From: Amoeboradix gromovi
Taxonomy: Eukaryota; Sanchytriomycota; Sanchytriomycetes; Sanchytriales; Sanchytriaceae
Assembly (NCBI GenBank): GCA_018985225.1
Contig: JADGIF010000231.1
Span: 1 to 13,658 of the forward strand
Length of the DNA stretch: 13,658 nucleotides
Direction: 5' to 3'
Numbering within the stretch: position 1 is the stretch's first letter; every line of letters begins with the position of its first letter. The notes beneath the pieces are model-generated. The model was not told the DNA's origin, searched no databases, and was given only the letters and a program-made list of their open reading frames with translations. The position numbers and the translations under genes were made by a program. This document shows, piece after piece, positions 6,295 through 13,254 of this stretch.

Positions 6295-8417
6295 TAAATT
6301 GAGTAAGGAACATTAACCACGAACAATTTCTCTTTGGGAATCATATATTGCATAACAGGGTTTCCTGCATACGCATAACAGTATTCAAATATCCAAATTC
6401 TAGTTCTATGAAGTCTTAAAATTAATTTTTCTATTACTGTGTTAGCAGAATACTCATTTTGTAAAAAAAGAAAGCTGCTAGCATAATAGATTATGGTTTT
6501 ACAATCAATTTTAGCTTTTCGCTGTACAATGTTAATTGCAGCCTCAGCTGGGATGTTGCGCTCACAAAACCCATAACAGATTGTGCATTTAAACAATCCT
6601 AACCCAGGGTCCACTGATCTCATAACAATTCTGTCTTCATCATTTACAAATGGTATTTGAACTGCCATTATTGTAACCATCACTATTTTTTTCGGTAAAG
6701 AATTGCCAATCTGCACCATACTTTTTAAAATAAATGGTATTTCTTCGTCTGCGTATGAGAAATACACACCCAAAGTATCAAATCTGTTGGCTGTTCTGCA
6801 ATAATTTCTCAGTTTAGATATTTTCCATTCACTTTCAACAATTTGGAACTCAATAAACTTTTGGGTGGAGTACCAGGATATGAATATTATGATGATCAGT
6901 AGACCTGCCATTAATGAAATTAACTGGCCATTCAAAATCTTGTAAAACTGCGAAAAAAAGGATAAAATGTCAAATATTAAAAACACAAACGATGATAAAA
7001 AATATATAAGGAATTCATTTTTTCGTTCGTAATATTTGCTGGTTAATACAAATATCCATGTGAACAGTACTTCGAGAGATATTCCTGTTCCTATGTGCTT
7101 CAAGTAGTATTCCGCATGAGGAGAGAGGAAAATAGATATTATGCTATATAGTACAACAATCTGAACCACCTGCGGTATAAATATTTTAGAATGGCCACCC
7201 AGCATAACATGTTTGGTTTCCAAGCTAGGCAACGCTCCGAACGTAATTGCTTTGTCGCATAATGCAAATATGCTGGTTATAGTTGCATTTGCTGCAACAA
7301 GAACCACAATTGAACTAAACAAAACCAAATAAATTGCCATATCCGGTCTGACCATGTTGAAAAATATTATGTTTAAAGTTTTATATCTTAAAATCAGACT
7401 AATTTGACCTATGAAATTAACTATTATACTGGGAATTATAAACAGGAGTAGAGATATAGATATAGGGCTCCTCTTGTATGTACCAATCTCGGAGTATAGA
7501 ATAGACATGCCAGAAATTGACAAAAAACAAATTCCCCATAATTTTAAAAATGAACTAAAACTCTCTCTCAATAGGAGACTGAATATTGTTAACGGGTTAA
7601 TAATAGCCATAAATACATTATACTCAAAGTGATATATTCCCAATATTAATATTGTAACTGTCCAAACTATTGTTAAACAGCTGTAAAATTCTGTCAAGAC
7701 AGGCGAACCCCATTTTTGAGATATGTAAATAAGTAGTATGGACAATATGCTTAGTAAGCGAGGTAAAGAAGAGTCCAAATTATCTTGAATTATACCGTCA
7801 AAGGCTGCAAATGACGATATGCCTGGTAGGAAAAATAAATCAGTAATAGACCATGCACTGGCAATTAATGCAATCCACACGAGATACATATGAGTTGACT
7901 CATCTAGTCCTTTTCCATTCACTGAATGCGCTTTGCGAGGTAACGACTCACAGACACTTAGAATTCCACCCTCGCCCATGTTGCGAACCCTGAATATGTA
8001 AAAACAATATTTAATAGAATAGACAATTAATATCCAGACAATCATAGATCCACTAGAAAGAATAGCTTGATTAAAATCATTCATTAATAGACATTCTTTA
8101 ACAACCTGATTTAACAAGAAAACCGGTGATATGAGTAGATCACCATACAGTACTGCCATACCACTAAAAGTAAGTTTAGCAAACAAACCGAAAGATAATG
8201 TATCTTCCTCTTTTGGACTTGGTGGAGTAAGTAATGCAGCACTAATTGATAAATGTCTGATTTTAGTGGGAATAAGGACTAGGTTTGGACTAGCATTTGA
8301 GCCTGAAATGGAGCGCGCAGATCTTAGTGTTGGATTTTCTCTTTCTGGGGGTGCTAATGGATCATCACATATTGGAATTCTTTGATCATTATTGAGCAAA
8401 ATAGTAGGAATTGGCAT
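6294..8417 (-). CDS. Divergent KUP/HAK-family potassium-transporter homologue
   Basis: This is a 707-residue polytopic membrane protein. A polar N-terminus (1-75) is followed by about 12 hydrophobic segments and a cytosolic C-terminal domain (from about 525). Family landmarks appear in order: LYGD (90-93), MGEGGILSV (147-155), SISGMSILYSEIG (300-312), VAANATITSIFALCDKAITFG (374-394), then LPSLETKH, IFIPQVV and a late R-x-DPGLGLFKCTICYGF region. Several residues usual in active KUP transporters are changed. GDxGTSPLY is GDLLISPVF, the GDGVITPAISVLSAVEG block reads TDLFFLPGISSFAAFDG, and TGAEALYADLGHF reads SGMSILYSEIGTY. The fold is therefore clear, but K+ uptake is not assured; altered selectivity or a sensor role is possible. 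The ATG at 8417 is the only Met before the first membrane segment. Its divergent neighbour starts 38 bases away. Confidence 0.85.
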   Translation of the reverse strand: MPIPTILLNNDQRIPICDDPLAPPERENPTLRSARSISGSNASPNLVLIPTKIRHLSISAALLTPPSPKEEDTLSFGLFAKLTFSGMAVLYGDLLISPVFLLNQVVKECLLMNDFNQAILSSGSMIVWILIVYSIKYCFYIFRVRNMGEGGILSVCESLPRKAHSVNGKGLDESTHMYLVWIALIASAWSITDLFFLPGISSFAAFDGIIQDNLDSSLPRLLSILSILLIYISQKWGSPVLTEFYSCLTIVWTVTILILGIYHFEYNVFMAIINPLTIFSLLLRESFSSFLKLWGICFLSISGMSILYSEIGTYKRSPISISLLLFIIPSIIVNFIGQISLILRYKTLNIIFFNMVRPDMAIYLVLFSSIVVLVAANATITSIFALCDKAITFGALPSLETKHVMLGGHSKIFIPQVVQIVVLYSIISIFLSPHAEYYLKHIGTGISLEVLFTWIFVLTSKYYERKNEFLIYFLSSFVFLIFDILSFFSQFYKILNGQLISLMAGLLIIIIFISWYSTQKFIEFQIVESEWKISKLRNYCRTANRFDTLGVYFSYADEEIPFILKSMVQIGNSLPKKIVMVTIMAVQIPFVNDEDRIVMRSVDPGLGLFKCTICYGFCERNIPAEAAINIVQRKAKIDCKTIIYYASSFLFLQNEYSANTVIEKLILRLHRTRIWIFEYCYAYAGNPVMQYMIPKEKLFVVNVPYSI

Positions 8418-8455
8418 ATTTCAACAACAAAGACATATGTGGCTTGCTATTCAAA
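8418..8455. promoter_or_regulatory. 38-base shared divergent start region
   Basis: Only 38 bases separate the ATG of the KUP-like gene (-) from the first in-frame ATG of the LIM gene (+). Each promoter, and part of each 5' untranslated region, must overlap the other transcript or coding region. No TATA-like box is obvious. Confidence 0.45.
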
Positions 8456-9130
8456 ATGAATATAAAACCAGCTAGTGATTTGGATGAGTTAATGGACAGA
8501 TTCAGAAGTGACATGGAAATAGTAAATCAAGGAACCGTGACATCTCAGATAAAAGGTTTCTGTTCTAAATGCTCAAAAATGGTACCAGAAGATAATACTC
8601 CGATATACACTACCGATAGACGTGTTTTACATAAGGAATGCTACAAGTGTCTAAAATGTGATAAATATCTACAAGGGTTACAGGTATACGATACAGAATC
8701 AGGATTTCAATGCAGTCAATGTTACTCAAATGCGTGCGAAAGCTGCGCCCTGTGTAATGAAAAGATTAAAAACGGTTTACTTGTTAAAGCGCAAGATAAG
8801 ATTTATCATCCGCAGTGTTTTAAATGCTCAAAATGTTCACAAGATATAGCTGGCGCATTCTTTGTAGATGATGAGAAAAAATTCGTCTGTGACAAATGTT
8901 ATGAAAAGTTCAATATGCCTACTTGTGCAAGATGTCATAACAAGATCAGTGAAAAAACTGACACAGATGTTAAGGCTGAGTTTTTTGTGGTGGCGGAACT
9001 GCAGTTGCACAAAAACTGTTTTTCATGTTTTGAATGCTCAAAACCTTTTCCAGACGGTAAGGCATTCAATATTAAGGATAAACTATTCTGTCATGAGCAT
9101 TTCAAATCCAACAAACAGGCATCAAAGTAA
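8456..9130 (+). CDS. Three-LIM-domain protein with an LD-like motif (paxillin-like)
   Basis: A 224-residue protein. Residues 8-16 (DLDELMDRF) resemble the paxillin LD motif (LDxLLxxL). Three LIM zinc-finger pairs follow with near-perfect spacing. LIM1 has Cys36, Cys39, His59, Cys62, Cys65, Cys68, Cys86 and Cys89. LIM2 has Cys97, Cys100, His118, Cys121, Cys124, Cys127, Cys145 and Cys148. LIM3 has Cys157, Cys160, His185, Cys188, Cys191, Cys194, Cys212 and a final His215, with a loop of 24 residues in its first finger. LIM arrays bind protein partners at actin-linked sites; in fungi the paxillin homologue Pxl1 acts at sites of polarised growth and the division ring. This protein is much shorter than Pxl1 and lacks its long N-terminus. 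The frame is open upstream of 8456 but without an ATG. The stop overlaps AATAAA (9129-9134). Confidence 0.88.
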   Translation: MNIKPASDLDELMDRFRSDMEIVNQGTVTSQIKGFCSKCSKMVPEDNTPIYTTDRRVLHKECYKCLKCDKYLQGLQVYDTESGFQCSQCYSNACESCALCNEKIKNGLLVKAQDKIYHPQCFKCSKCSQDIAGAFFVDDEKKFVCDKCYEKFNMPTCARCHNKISEKTDTDVKAEFFVVAELQLHKNCFSCFECSKPFPDGKAFNIKDKLFCHEHFKSNKQASK

Positions 9131-9134
9131 TAAA
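9129..9134 (+). promoter_or_regulatory. Poly(A) signal AATAAA over the LIM gene stop
   Basis: The stop TAA (9128-9130) is followed by TAAACA, so AATAAA overlaps its last two bases. Confidence 0.45.
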
Positions 9135-9316
9135 CAGAATATCTCACTTATTTTTAATCACTAGTAAGCAGTAAGCATGCCGCTCTCTATGCATATCTGG
9201 CGTGTAAACTGGATTTCATCAAGCTTGTGCAACCTGTATTCAAGTATAGCCAATCTGATTGGATAAAGACTCAGATAGGAGAAATAAAAGGAGATGGTTA
9301 CCCAACAACAACTTTG

Positions 9317-9877
9317 ATGATTTTCGCAATTCTGCTAAGTGTCATAGCCGGGAATTATGCATCATTAAAAGGCATAATTCCTCAAACAGTATTTCACGAA
9401 ACATCAGTAGACTCAAAAGAAGTTAATGGGAATCAAGTTGCACTTGATCCAAAGCCAGCTATTGACAATTCCGAACTTGGGCCAATGTCAGGACCTCCTG
9501 AGCCAGAGATTCCAGCTATGAATTCCATTCCAGCTATGAATTCCATTCCAGCTATGAATTCCATTCCAGAACCTGAGGGTGAGATTTACCAAGAAGAATG
9601 TGAAGAGGAAGTTATTGATACATGCGGCGATGAGTCTATGTATCCTATTATTGAGGACTGCATTGAAGACGTCTACGAAGACTGTGAAGGAGAGGTTGGA
9701 GACTGGGAATGTCAGGAAGAAGAATATATTGAATGTGACGATGATATGGTATCTGCTCAAGACTATGAAGAAGACTGCGAAGAAGTGGTTGTACAAGATG
9801 AGTGCGCTGCAGAACCTGAACCAGAGATGGGATTTAGACAAGGCATGGAATCAAGTCCAATTAGTGATGAACTGTAA
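9317..9877 (+). CDS. Acidic cysteine-repeat protein with signal peptide and SDEL ER-retention tail
   Basis: I do not recognise the family. From the first in-frame ATG (9317) it is 186 residues. A hydrophobic N-terminus, MIFAILLSVIAGNYA, suits a signal peptide. Residues 65-82 are three exact copies of IPAMNS. After them comes a strongly acidic region with eight cysteines at 95, 103, 115, 123, 132, 140, 154 and 163. They form four units of acidic-C-x7-C (x8 in the last), such as ECEEEVIDTC and DCIEDVYEDC. The C-terminus SDEL is a variant of the HDEL/KDEL retrieval signal, so I infer a soluble ER-lumen protein, possibly Ca2+- or metal-binding. The frame is open upstream to 9158 without an ATG. 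A 5' exon from ATG 9177 is possible, in which case the hydrophobic segment would be a signal anchor. Confidence 0.72.
   Translation: MIFAILLSVIAGNYASLKGIIPQTVFHETSVDSKEVNGNQVALDPKPAIDNSELGPMSGPPEPEIPAMNSIPAMNSIPAMNSIPEPEGEIYQEECEEEVIDTCGDESMYPIIEDCIEDVYEDCEGEVGDWECQEEEYIECDDDMVSAQDYEEDCEEVVVQDECAAEPEPEMGFRQGMESSPISDEL
9509..9568 (+). repeat. 18-bp exact tandem repeat, three copies plus a partial
   Basis: The unit ATTCCAGCTATGAATTCC is repeated at 9509-9526, 9527-9544 and 9545-9562 without a mismatch, then six more bases. It codes IPAMNS in frame. Perfect identity at DNA level means recent expansion or slippage, so copy number probably varies between strains. Confidence 0.9.
9596..9805 (+). 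repeat. Four diverged acidic C-x7-C protein repeats
   Basis: Within the SDEL protein, four units place two cysteines eight residues apart (nine in the last), each flanked by Glu or Asp, with unit starts 17-22 residues apart. DNA identity is low, so the repeats are old, unlike the upstream 18-bp repeat. Confidence 0.6.
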
Positions 9878-9881
9878 GAGT

Positions 9882-9897
9882 AATAAATTAGTTTATT
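9882..9897. promoter_or_regulatory. Back-to-back poly(A) signals between convergent genes
   Basis: AATAAA on the + strand (9882-9887) serves the SDEL protein gene, whose stop is at 9875-9877. AATAAA on the - strand (9892-9897) serves the Dlt1-like gene, whose stop is at 9906-9904. Both lie in a 26-base gap. Confidence 0.5.
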
Positions 9898-9903
9898 GAT
9901 ATT

Positions 9904-10476
9904 CTATTTGTCTCTTTGTGCTAGAAATTCTAGAAGCTGTTGTACCCTTTTCAGCTCATCGTCGGATGGATTTCTTTTGAAAAGGCAATGTGTTTGCTGT
10001 TTGAATGATTTTTTCTGTACAGAGTCAATACTTTGCCAATCTATTAAATAGTATAGTTTCATTAAGTGGCCAAGATCCACTTGCACGCTTTCATTCATTT
10101 TTGTTAGCTGAGCGAAGTGTTTTGTTTGAATCTGTGTCTCATTTTTGTACTTACCTGCTATTTGTAGATCGAAACTAGGTATTTTTGACATTGTTATGTA
10201 GCTAGTTATGAATCTAATGCAACCTAGCAGCAAAGCAGAAGCTATTACAATCCCATATAGGCTAATTAAGATTATAAAGTAAAATGCACTCACATCGGGA
10301 GACTTGTTATGGATTTGCAAGTATATATCAGCAGCAGTTCCGACAATTGTAGCTGATAATAGCAATAAAGCTAAGGTGTATATCAGTCGGGAAATGAGAT
10401 TAATCATATATATAGTTTCAAAATATATTTTATAGTTGACGATTGTAATTAAAAATAACAATTTTCTGAATGACAT
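9904..10476 (-). CDS. Two-span membrane protein, possibly Dlt1-like
   Basis: A protein of up to 190 residues with two hydrophobic segments (about 25-50 and 65-88), a short loop containing DIYLQIHNKS between them, and a hydrophilic C-terminal half. The layout of MINLISRLIYTLALLLL, a mid-loop D-x-x-Y, the second span, then R-F-I-T-S-Y and K-I-P, resembles the fungal Dlt1 family (defect at low temperature), whose function is poorly known. The C-terminal half (from about 130) did not match anything I know. The first 23 residues may not belong: Met24 (10407) is an alternative start directly before the first span. AATAAA follows the stop closely. Confidence 0.6.
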   Translation of the reverse strand: MSFRKLLFLITIVNYKIYFETIYMINLISRLIYTLALLLLSATIVGTAADIYLQIHNKSPDVSAFYFIILISLYGIVIASALLLGCIRFITSYITMSKIPSFDLQIAGKYKNETQIQTKHFAQLTKMNESVQVDLGHLMKLYYLIDWQSIDSVQKKSFKQQTHCLFKRNPSDDELKRVQQLLEFLAQRDK

Positions 10477-10876
10477 AAAATTTCAGCTTTCATAGTTCTT
10501 TATCTGGTGTTATTTGATTGATTAAAAATCGGTTAATTTTTTCGGGACAATTAACTTAAAATTAGCTCAAGGAGAGCATATAAAATCTAAAAATACTTTT
10601 CTGCATTCAAGAAGGATCCTAAAATGATATAATTGGCCAGGAGATTAAGAAAGACATGGGCCGAACATAACTAAGCATTTATGAATCAAGCGTGTGCAAA
10701 CTGCGGTGCTTTATACAAACCCAGTTTGGAAATTTATACATGCACAAATTATTAGGCATGTGAGTTTCCATTCTTGATTTTCTAAAAAATATCAGAATTT
10801 TAACAACGAAAGTTAAATTGCTTTTACTGCGTGCAAAGATATTTGGTTATACTATATAATACTGCTAAAAATTATT
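10477..10876. other. Intergenic region between two - strand genes
   Basis: About 400 AT-rich bases with no gene seen on either strand. No tRNA or snRNA signature was recognised. It should hold the promoter of the Dlt1-like gene (near 10477). Confidence 0.45.
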
Positions 10877-10881
10877 TTATT
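10876..10881 (-). promoter_or_regulatory. Poly(A) signal AATAAA over the stop of the unknown 186-residue gene
   Basis: The - strand reads AAATAAAATAAT, so AATAAA overlaps the TAA stop at 10879-10877. Confidence 0.45.
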
Positions 10882-11437
10882 TACAAAACATAAAGCTGTA
10901 CCACTTTCTTTCTGGTCTGGAAGAAGGGAAAAAATCATCTTTTATGTACATCGAGGACTTTGATATGTGCTTAATGATATCTACAGATTTCTCTTCCTTT
11001 ATTGTTTTCATTTTTACTGAGGGAATGGTGCTGTTAGATTCATGCAATATTGTTTTAGAGGCAGAATAGGTATAGATAGGGAGTAACGGAACAAGCAACA
11101 ATAGAGGTGGCTGAACAGTGCAATCATCAATATTCACGTCTAACTCCTTATTATATGACAGATTTTCAGCTGTTGGAGTTCGAATGGAGTATTGAATATT
11201 TTCATTTTCGATCGAATCATTCATAACATTGTCCAAGTAATCGCCAATGCTATTCTTGAGATCAAATGCATTAGAACTTGATATATGGCTTGTTGAAATG
11301 TCTGAACTTACAATTATATCTGGATTATTCATTTGGCGCAATTCACAAATCTGTTTATCCATTTCAGCAATTGCATCTGAATAAAGTAGTTCCAAATAGA
11401 CCCCTAATTTATCTTTTTGTTCATTTTTTTCAATCAT
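10877..11437 (-). CDS. Unknown 186-residue protein
   Basis: I do not recognise this gene. The N-terminus (about 1-37) is a charged amphipathic helix (LGVYLELLYSDAIAEMDKQI) that could form a coiled coil or a dimer. The middle (about 38-105) is Ser/Asn/Asp-rich and probably disordered. A short proline-flanked hydrophobic run, PPLLLLVPLLPIYTY, follows (about 109-123). The C-terminus is basic and aromatic (SRPERKWYSF). It has an ATG start, an AATAAA over the stop, and a start 54 bases from the divergent oxidoreductase start. These fit a real, fast-evolving gene. Confidence 0.6.
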   Translation of the reverse strand: MIEKNEQKDKLGVYLELLYSDAIAEMDKQICELRQMNNPDIIVSSDISTSHISSSNAFDLKNSIGDYLDNVMNDSIENENIQYSIRTPTAENLSYNKELDVNIDDCTVQPPLLLLVPLLPIYTYSASKTILHESNSTIPSVKMKTIKEEKSVDIIKHISKSSMYIKDDFFPSSRPERKWYSFMFCK

Positions 11438-11491
11438 TTTTTAAAGTGACCTGTCTTTTTACCACATCCCGAAAAATCCCCTAAAACGGAT

Positions 11492-12707
11492 ATGTCAAAG
11501 TTTGATCTCGTCGTATTTGGAGCTACCGGGTTTACTGGCAAACGCGTTGTTAAATACCTAAAAGATAGAAAGGTGAAATACAGTGTTGCTATCGCGGGTA
11601 GAAGTGAGGACAAGTTAAAGTCTTTGCAACAGGAATTGGGAGTCACTTACACAATTGTAATTGCCGATGCTGGGGATGACAAGTCCTTGTACAGCATGGC
11701 TAAATCAGCAAGGGTAGTATTAAACTGCACAGGTCCTTTTAGATTCTACGGTGAAGCTGTGGTAAAGGCTTGCGTTGAAAGCAAGTGCCATTATACTGAT
11801 ATTACTGGCGAACCTCAATTCATTGAAGGAACTTATGAGAAATATGATGACTTGGCTAAGAAGAATGGTGTCACTATCATTCCTGCATGTGGTTTTGATT
11901 CGATGCCTGCAGAACTAGGCGTAATGACAGCCAAATCAGAGTACAAGAAAGCGGGGGGAATAGTTCATGATATCGAAATGTTTATCAGCTCTAAATCAGG
12001 ACCAGCAGGTGCAGCCGGTAATTTCACTACCTTTGAAAGTGCAGTTTACGGTGTAAGCGATGTCCAGAAGTTAAGAGACATTCGCAAGTCTTCTAGGCGA
12101 CCTCGTTTAAATACCGTTGGTAAGTTAAAGATCCAAAAGCTGCCAAAAAACGATCCACGTGTTGGTTGGATTGTGATCTTCCCTGGCGCAGACCCTTCCG
12201 TTGTTAAGTTGTCTCAACAAATCCAGCAGATGAGAAGCAAAGATTATGTGGCAGCCAACTTTGCTGCTTATGTAGTAGTGCCGAATTTCCTTGCTTTGAT
12301 AGGGTTACTGTTTGGGGCTATGATCTTTGGTTTGCTAGCTAATTTCTCTTCTGGAAGAAATCTTTTGTTAAAATATCCAGAATTTTTCACTTTTGGATTC
12401 TTCTCTAAAAAGGGACCAACTGAGGAGCAAATACAAGGCACGTCATTCAGTGAGACATTCTACTGCAAAGGTATGGTAGGGAATGGTATGAAGGAGGTTG
12501 TGATCAAAGTAAGCGGACCAGAGCCAGGGTATCACTAATTAATGTAGATATGTCACAACGCCAATTTGCTCAGTAGCAGCTAGTGAATTATTGTTGGCTG
12601 AAGATATTCCAAGAGGTGTTATGACCTCAGCAGCCGCGTTTGCAGATAAACTAGAATTATTGGTAGAAAAAGTGAAGCCGATTTCAATTTCTTGTGTTTC
12701 TAAATAA
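11492..12707 (+). CDS. Saccharopine-dehydrogenase-like oxidoreductase (SCCPDH family), spliced (11492-12528, 12548-12707)
   Basis: A homologue of the SCCPDH family, NAD(P)-binding proteins of membranes and lipid droplets whose substrate is not established. GATGFTG (10-16) is the Rossmann motif; AGRSEDKL (35-42), NCTGPFRFYGE (78-88), YTDITGEP (101-108) and PACGFDSMPAELG (131-143) are family hallmarks. A hydrophobic segment (about 262-284) fits a membrane or droplet hairpin. Unspliced, the protein would stop after SGPEPGYH (348 residues), cutting the family's C-terminal region. Removing 12529-12547 gives GPEPG-YVTTPICSVAASELL, then IPRGVMTSAAAF and a final ISISCV. This matches the family's usual GPxPGY..TP....AA..L, the V.TPAAAF block, and the final I.F.V strand. 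The result is 398 residues (human 429). The gene is convergent with the ITPase gene, seven bases apart. Confidence 0.92.
12529..12547 (+). other. 19-nt spliceosomal intron (best supported)
   Basis: The sequence GTATCACTAATTAATGTAG has GTA, TTAAT at bases 11-15 (with a second CTAAT at 7-11), one base, and TAG. It is a phase 2 intron splitting a glycine codon (GG|A). Retention puts TAA in frame at 12536-12538. Removal joins two exons that both match the SCCPDH family. Confidence 0.88.
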
Positions 12708-12708
12708 A
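12703..12708 (+). promoter_or_regulatory. Poly(A) signal AATAAA over the oxidoreductase stop
   Basis: AATAAA covers the TAA at 12705-12707, which is reached only by the spliced reading. The convergent ITPase stop begins seven bases on. Confidence 0.45.
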
Positions 12709-12714
12709 TAGATT

Positions 12715-13254
12715 TTACTGGGATTCTATGAATGACTTCAGCAACATAATTGCCTTTTTTCTATGCGAAATAGCATTCTTTTCATGGCTATTCATTTCGG
12801 CAAATGTTTTGCCATTGTATTCAAAAATGGGATCCCATCCGAACCCTTCGCCTCTACTCGGCGTTATTTTACCATCACACATACCCTTGAATATGTGAAC
12901 ATCAGTTCCGTCATGATATCCAACCACACAAATAGCTTTAGCACTTCCATCACCCATCATTCGCAGTTTAACAAGTTGATCTAAACCCATAGTTAAAAAC
13001 GACTTAATATATGGTCCTGGTAGTCCATTCATTCCATTGAAGGTCAGTGCGACATCCTCGACAATGCAAGGTTCACCTAAGATAGCATAAGCCGATTTCA
13101 CTTTGTGTTTTACGATCTCATCAATAGTGCCTTGGATCTCTAATAAATCCAAATTTACATGGTGCACTGGTAAAATCTCATTCCATTCTCTTACTTTATT
13201 TAAGTTTCCACTCACTAACTTCATATGAGACATGCAATAGGAAATTGACCCCAT
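12715..13254 (-). CDS. HAM1: Inosine triphosphate pyrophosphatase (HAM1/ITPA family)
   Basis: The enzyme hydrolyses ITP, dITP and XTP to monophosphates, keeping deaminated purines out of DNA and RNA. Family blocks appear in order: LVSGNLNKVREW (substrate-binding SGNxxK), VEDVALTFNGMNGLPGPYIKSFL, GEGFGWDPIFEYNGKTFAEM, and EKNAISHRKKAI near the C-terminus. The first ATG is at 13254 (179 residues). ATGs at 13233 and 13224 would put the start right before the nucleotide-binding motif, as in many relatives, so the exact start is open. The gene has no intron. No AATAAA lies at its stop, unlike most neighbours. Confidence 0.93.
   Translation of the reverse strand: MGSISYCMSHMKLVSGNLNKVREWNEILPVHHVNLDLLEIQGTIDEIVKHKVKSAYAILGEPCIVEDVALTFNGMNGLPGPYIKSFLTMGLDQLVKLRMMGDGSAKAICVVGYHDGTDVHIFKGMCDGKITPSRGEGFGWDPIFEYNGKTFAEMNSHEKNAISHRKKAIMLLKSFIESQ

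Noticed and set aside
9488-9841. Long - strand frame opposite the acidic cysteine-repeat region
   Set aside because: It mirrors the strongly biased Glu/Asp codons of the + strand gene and has no independent support.
10691-10724. Short inverted repeat (CAAACTG and CAGTTTG)
   Set aside because: The arms are only seven bases with a 19-base spacer, expected by chance in AT-rich DNA of this length.
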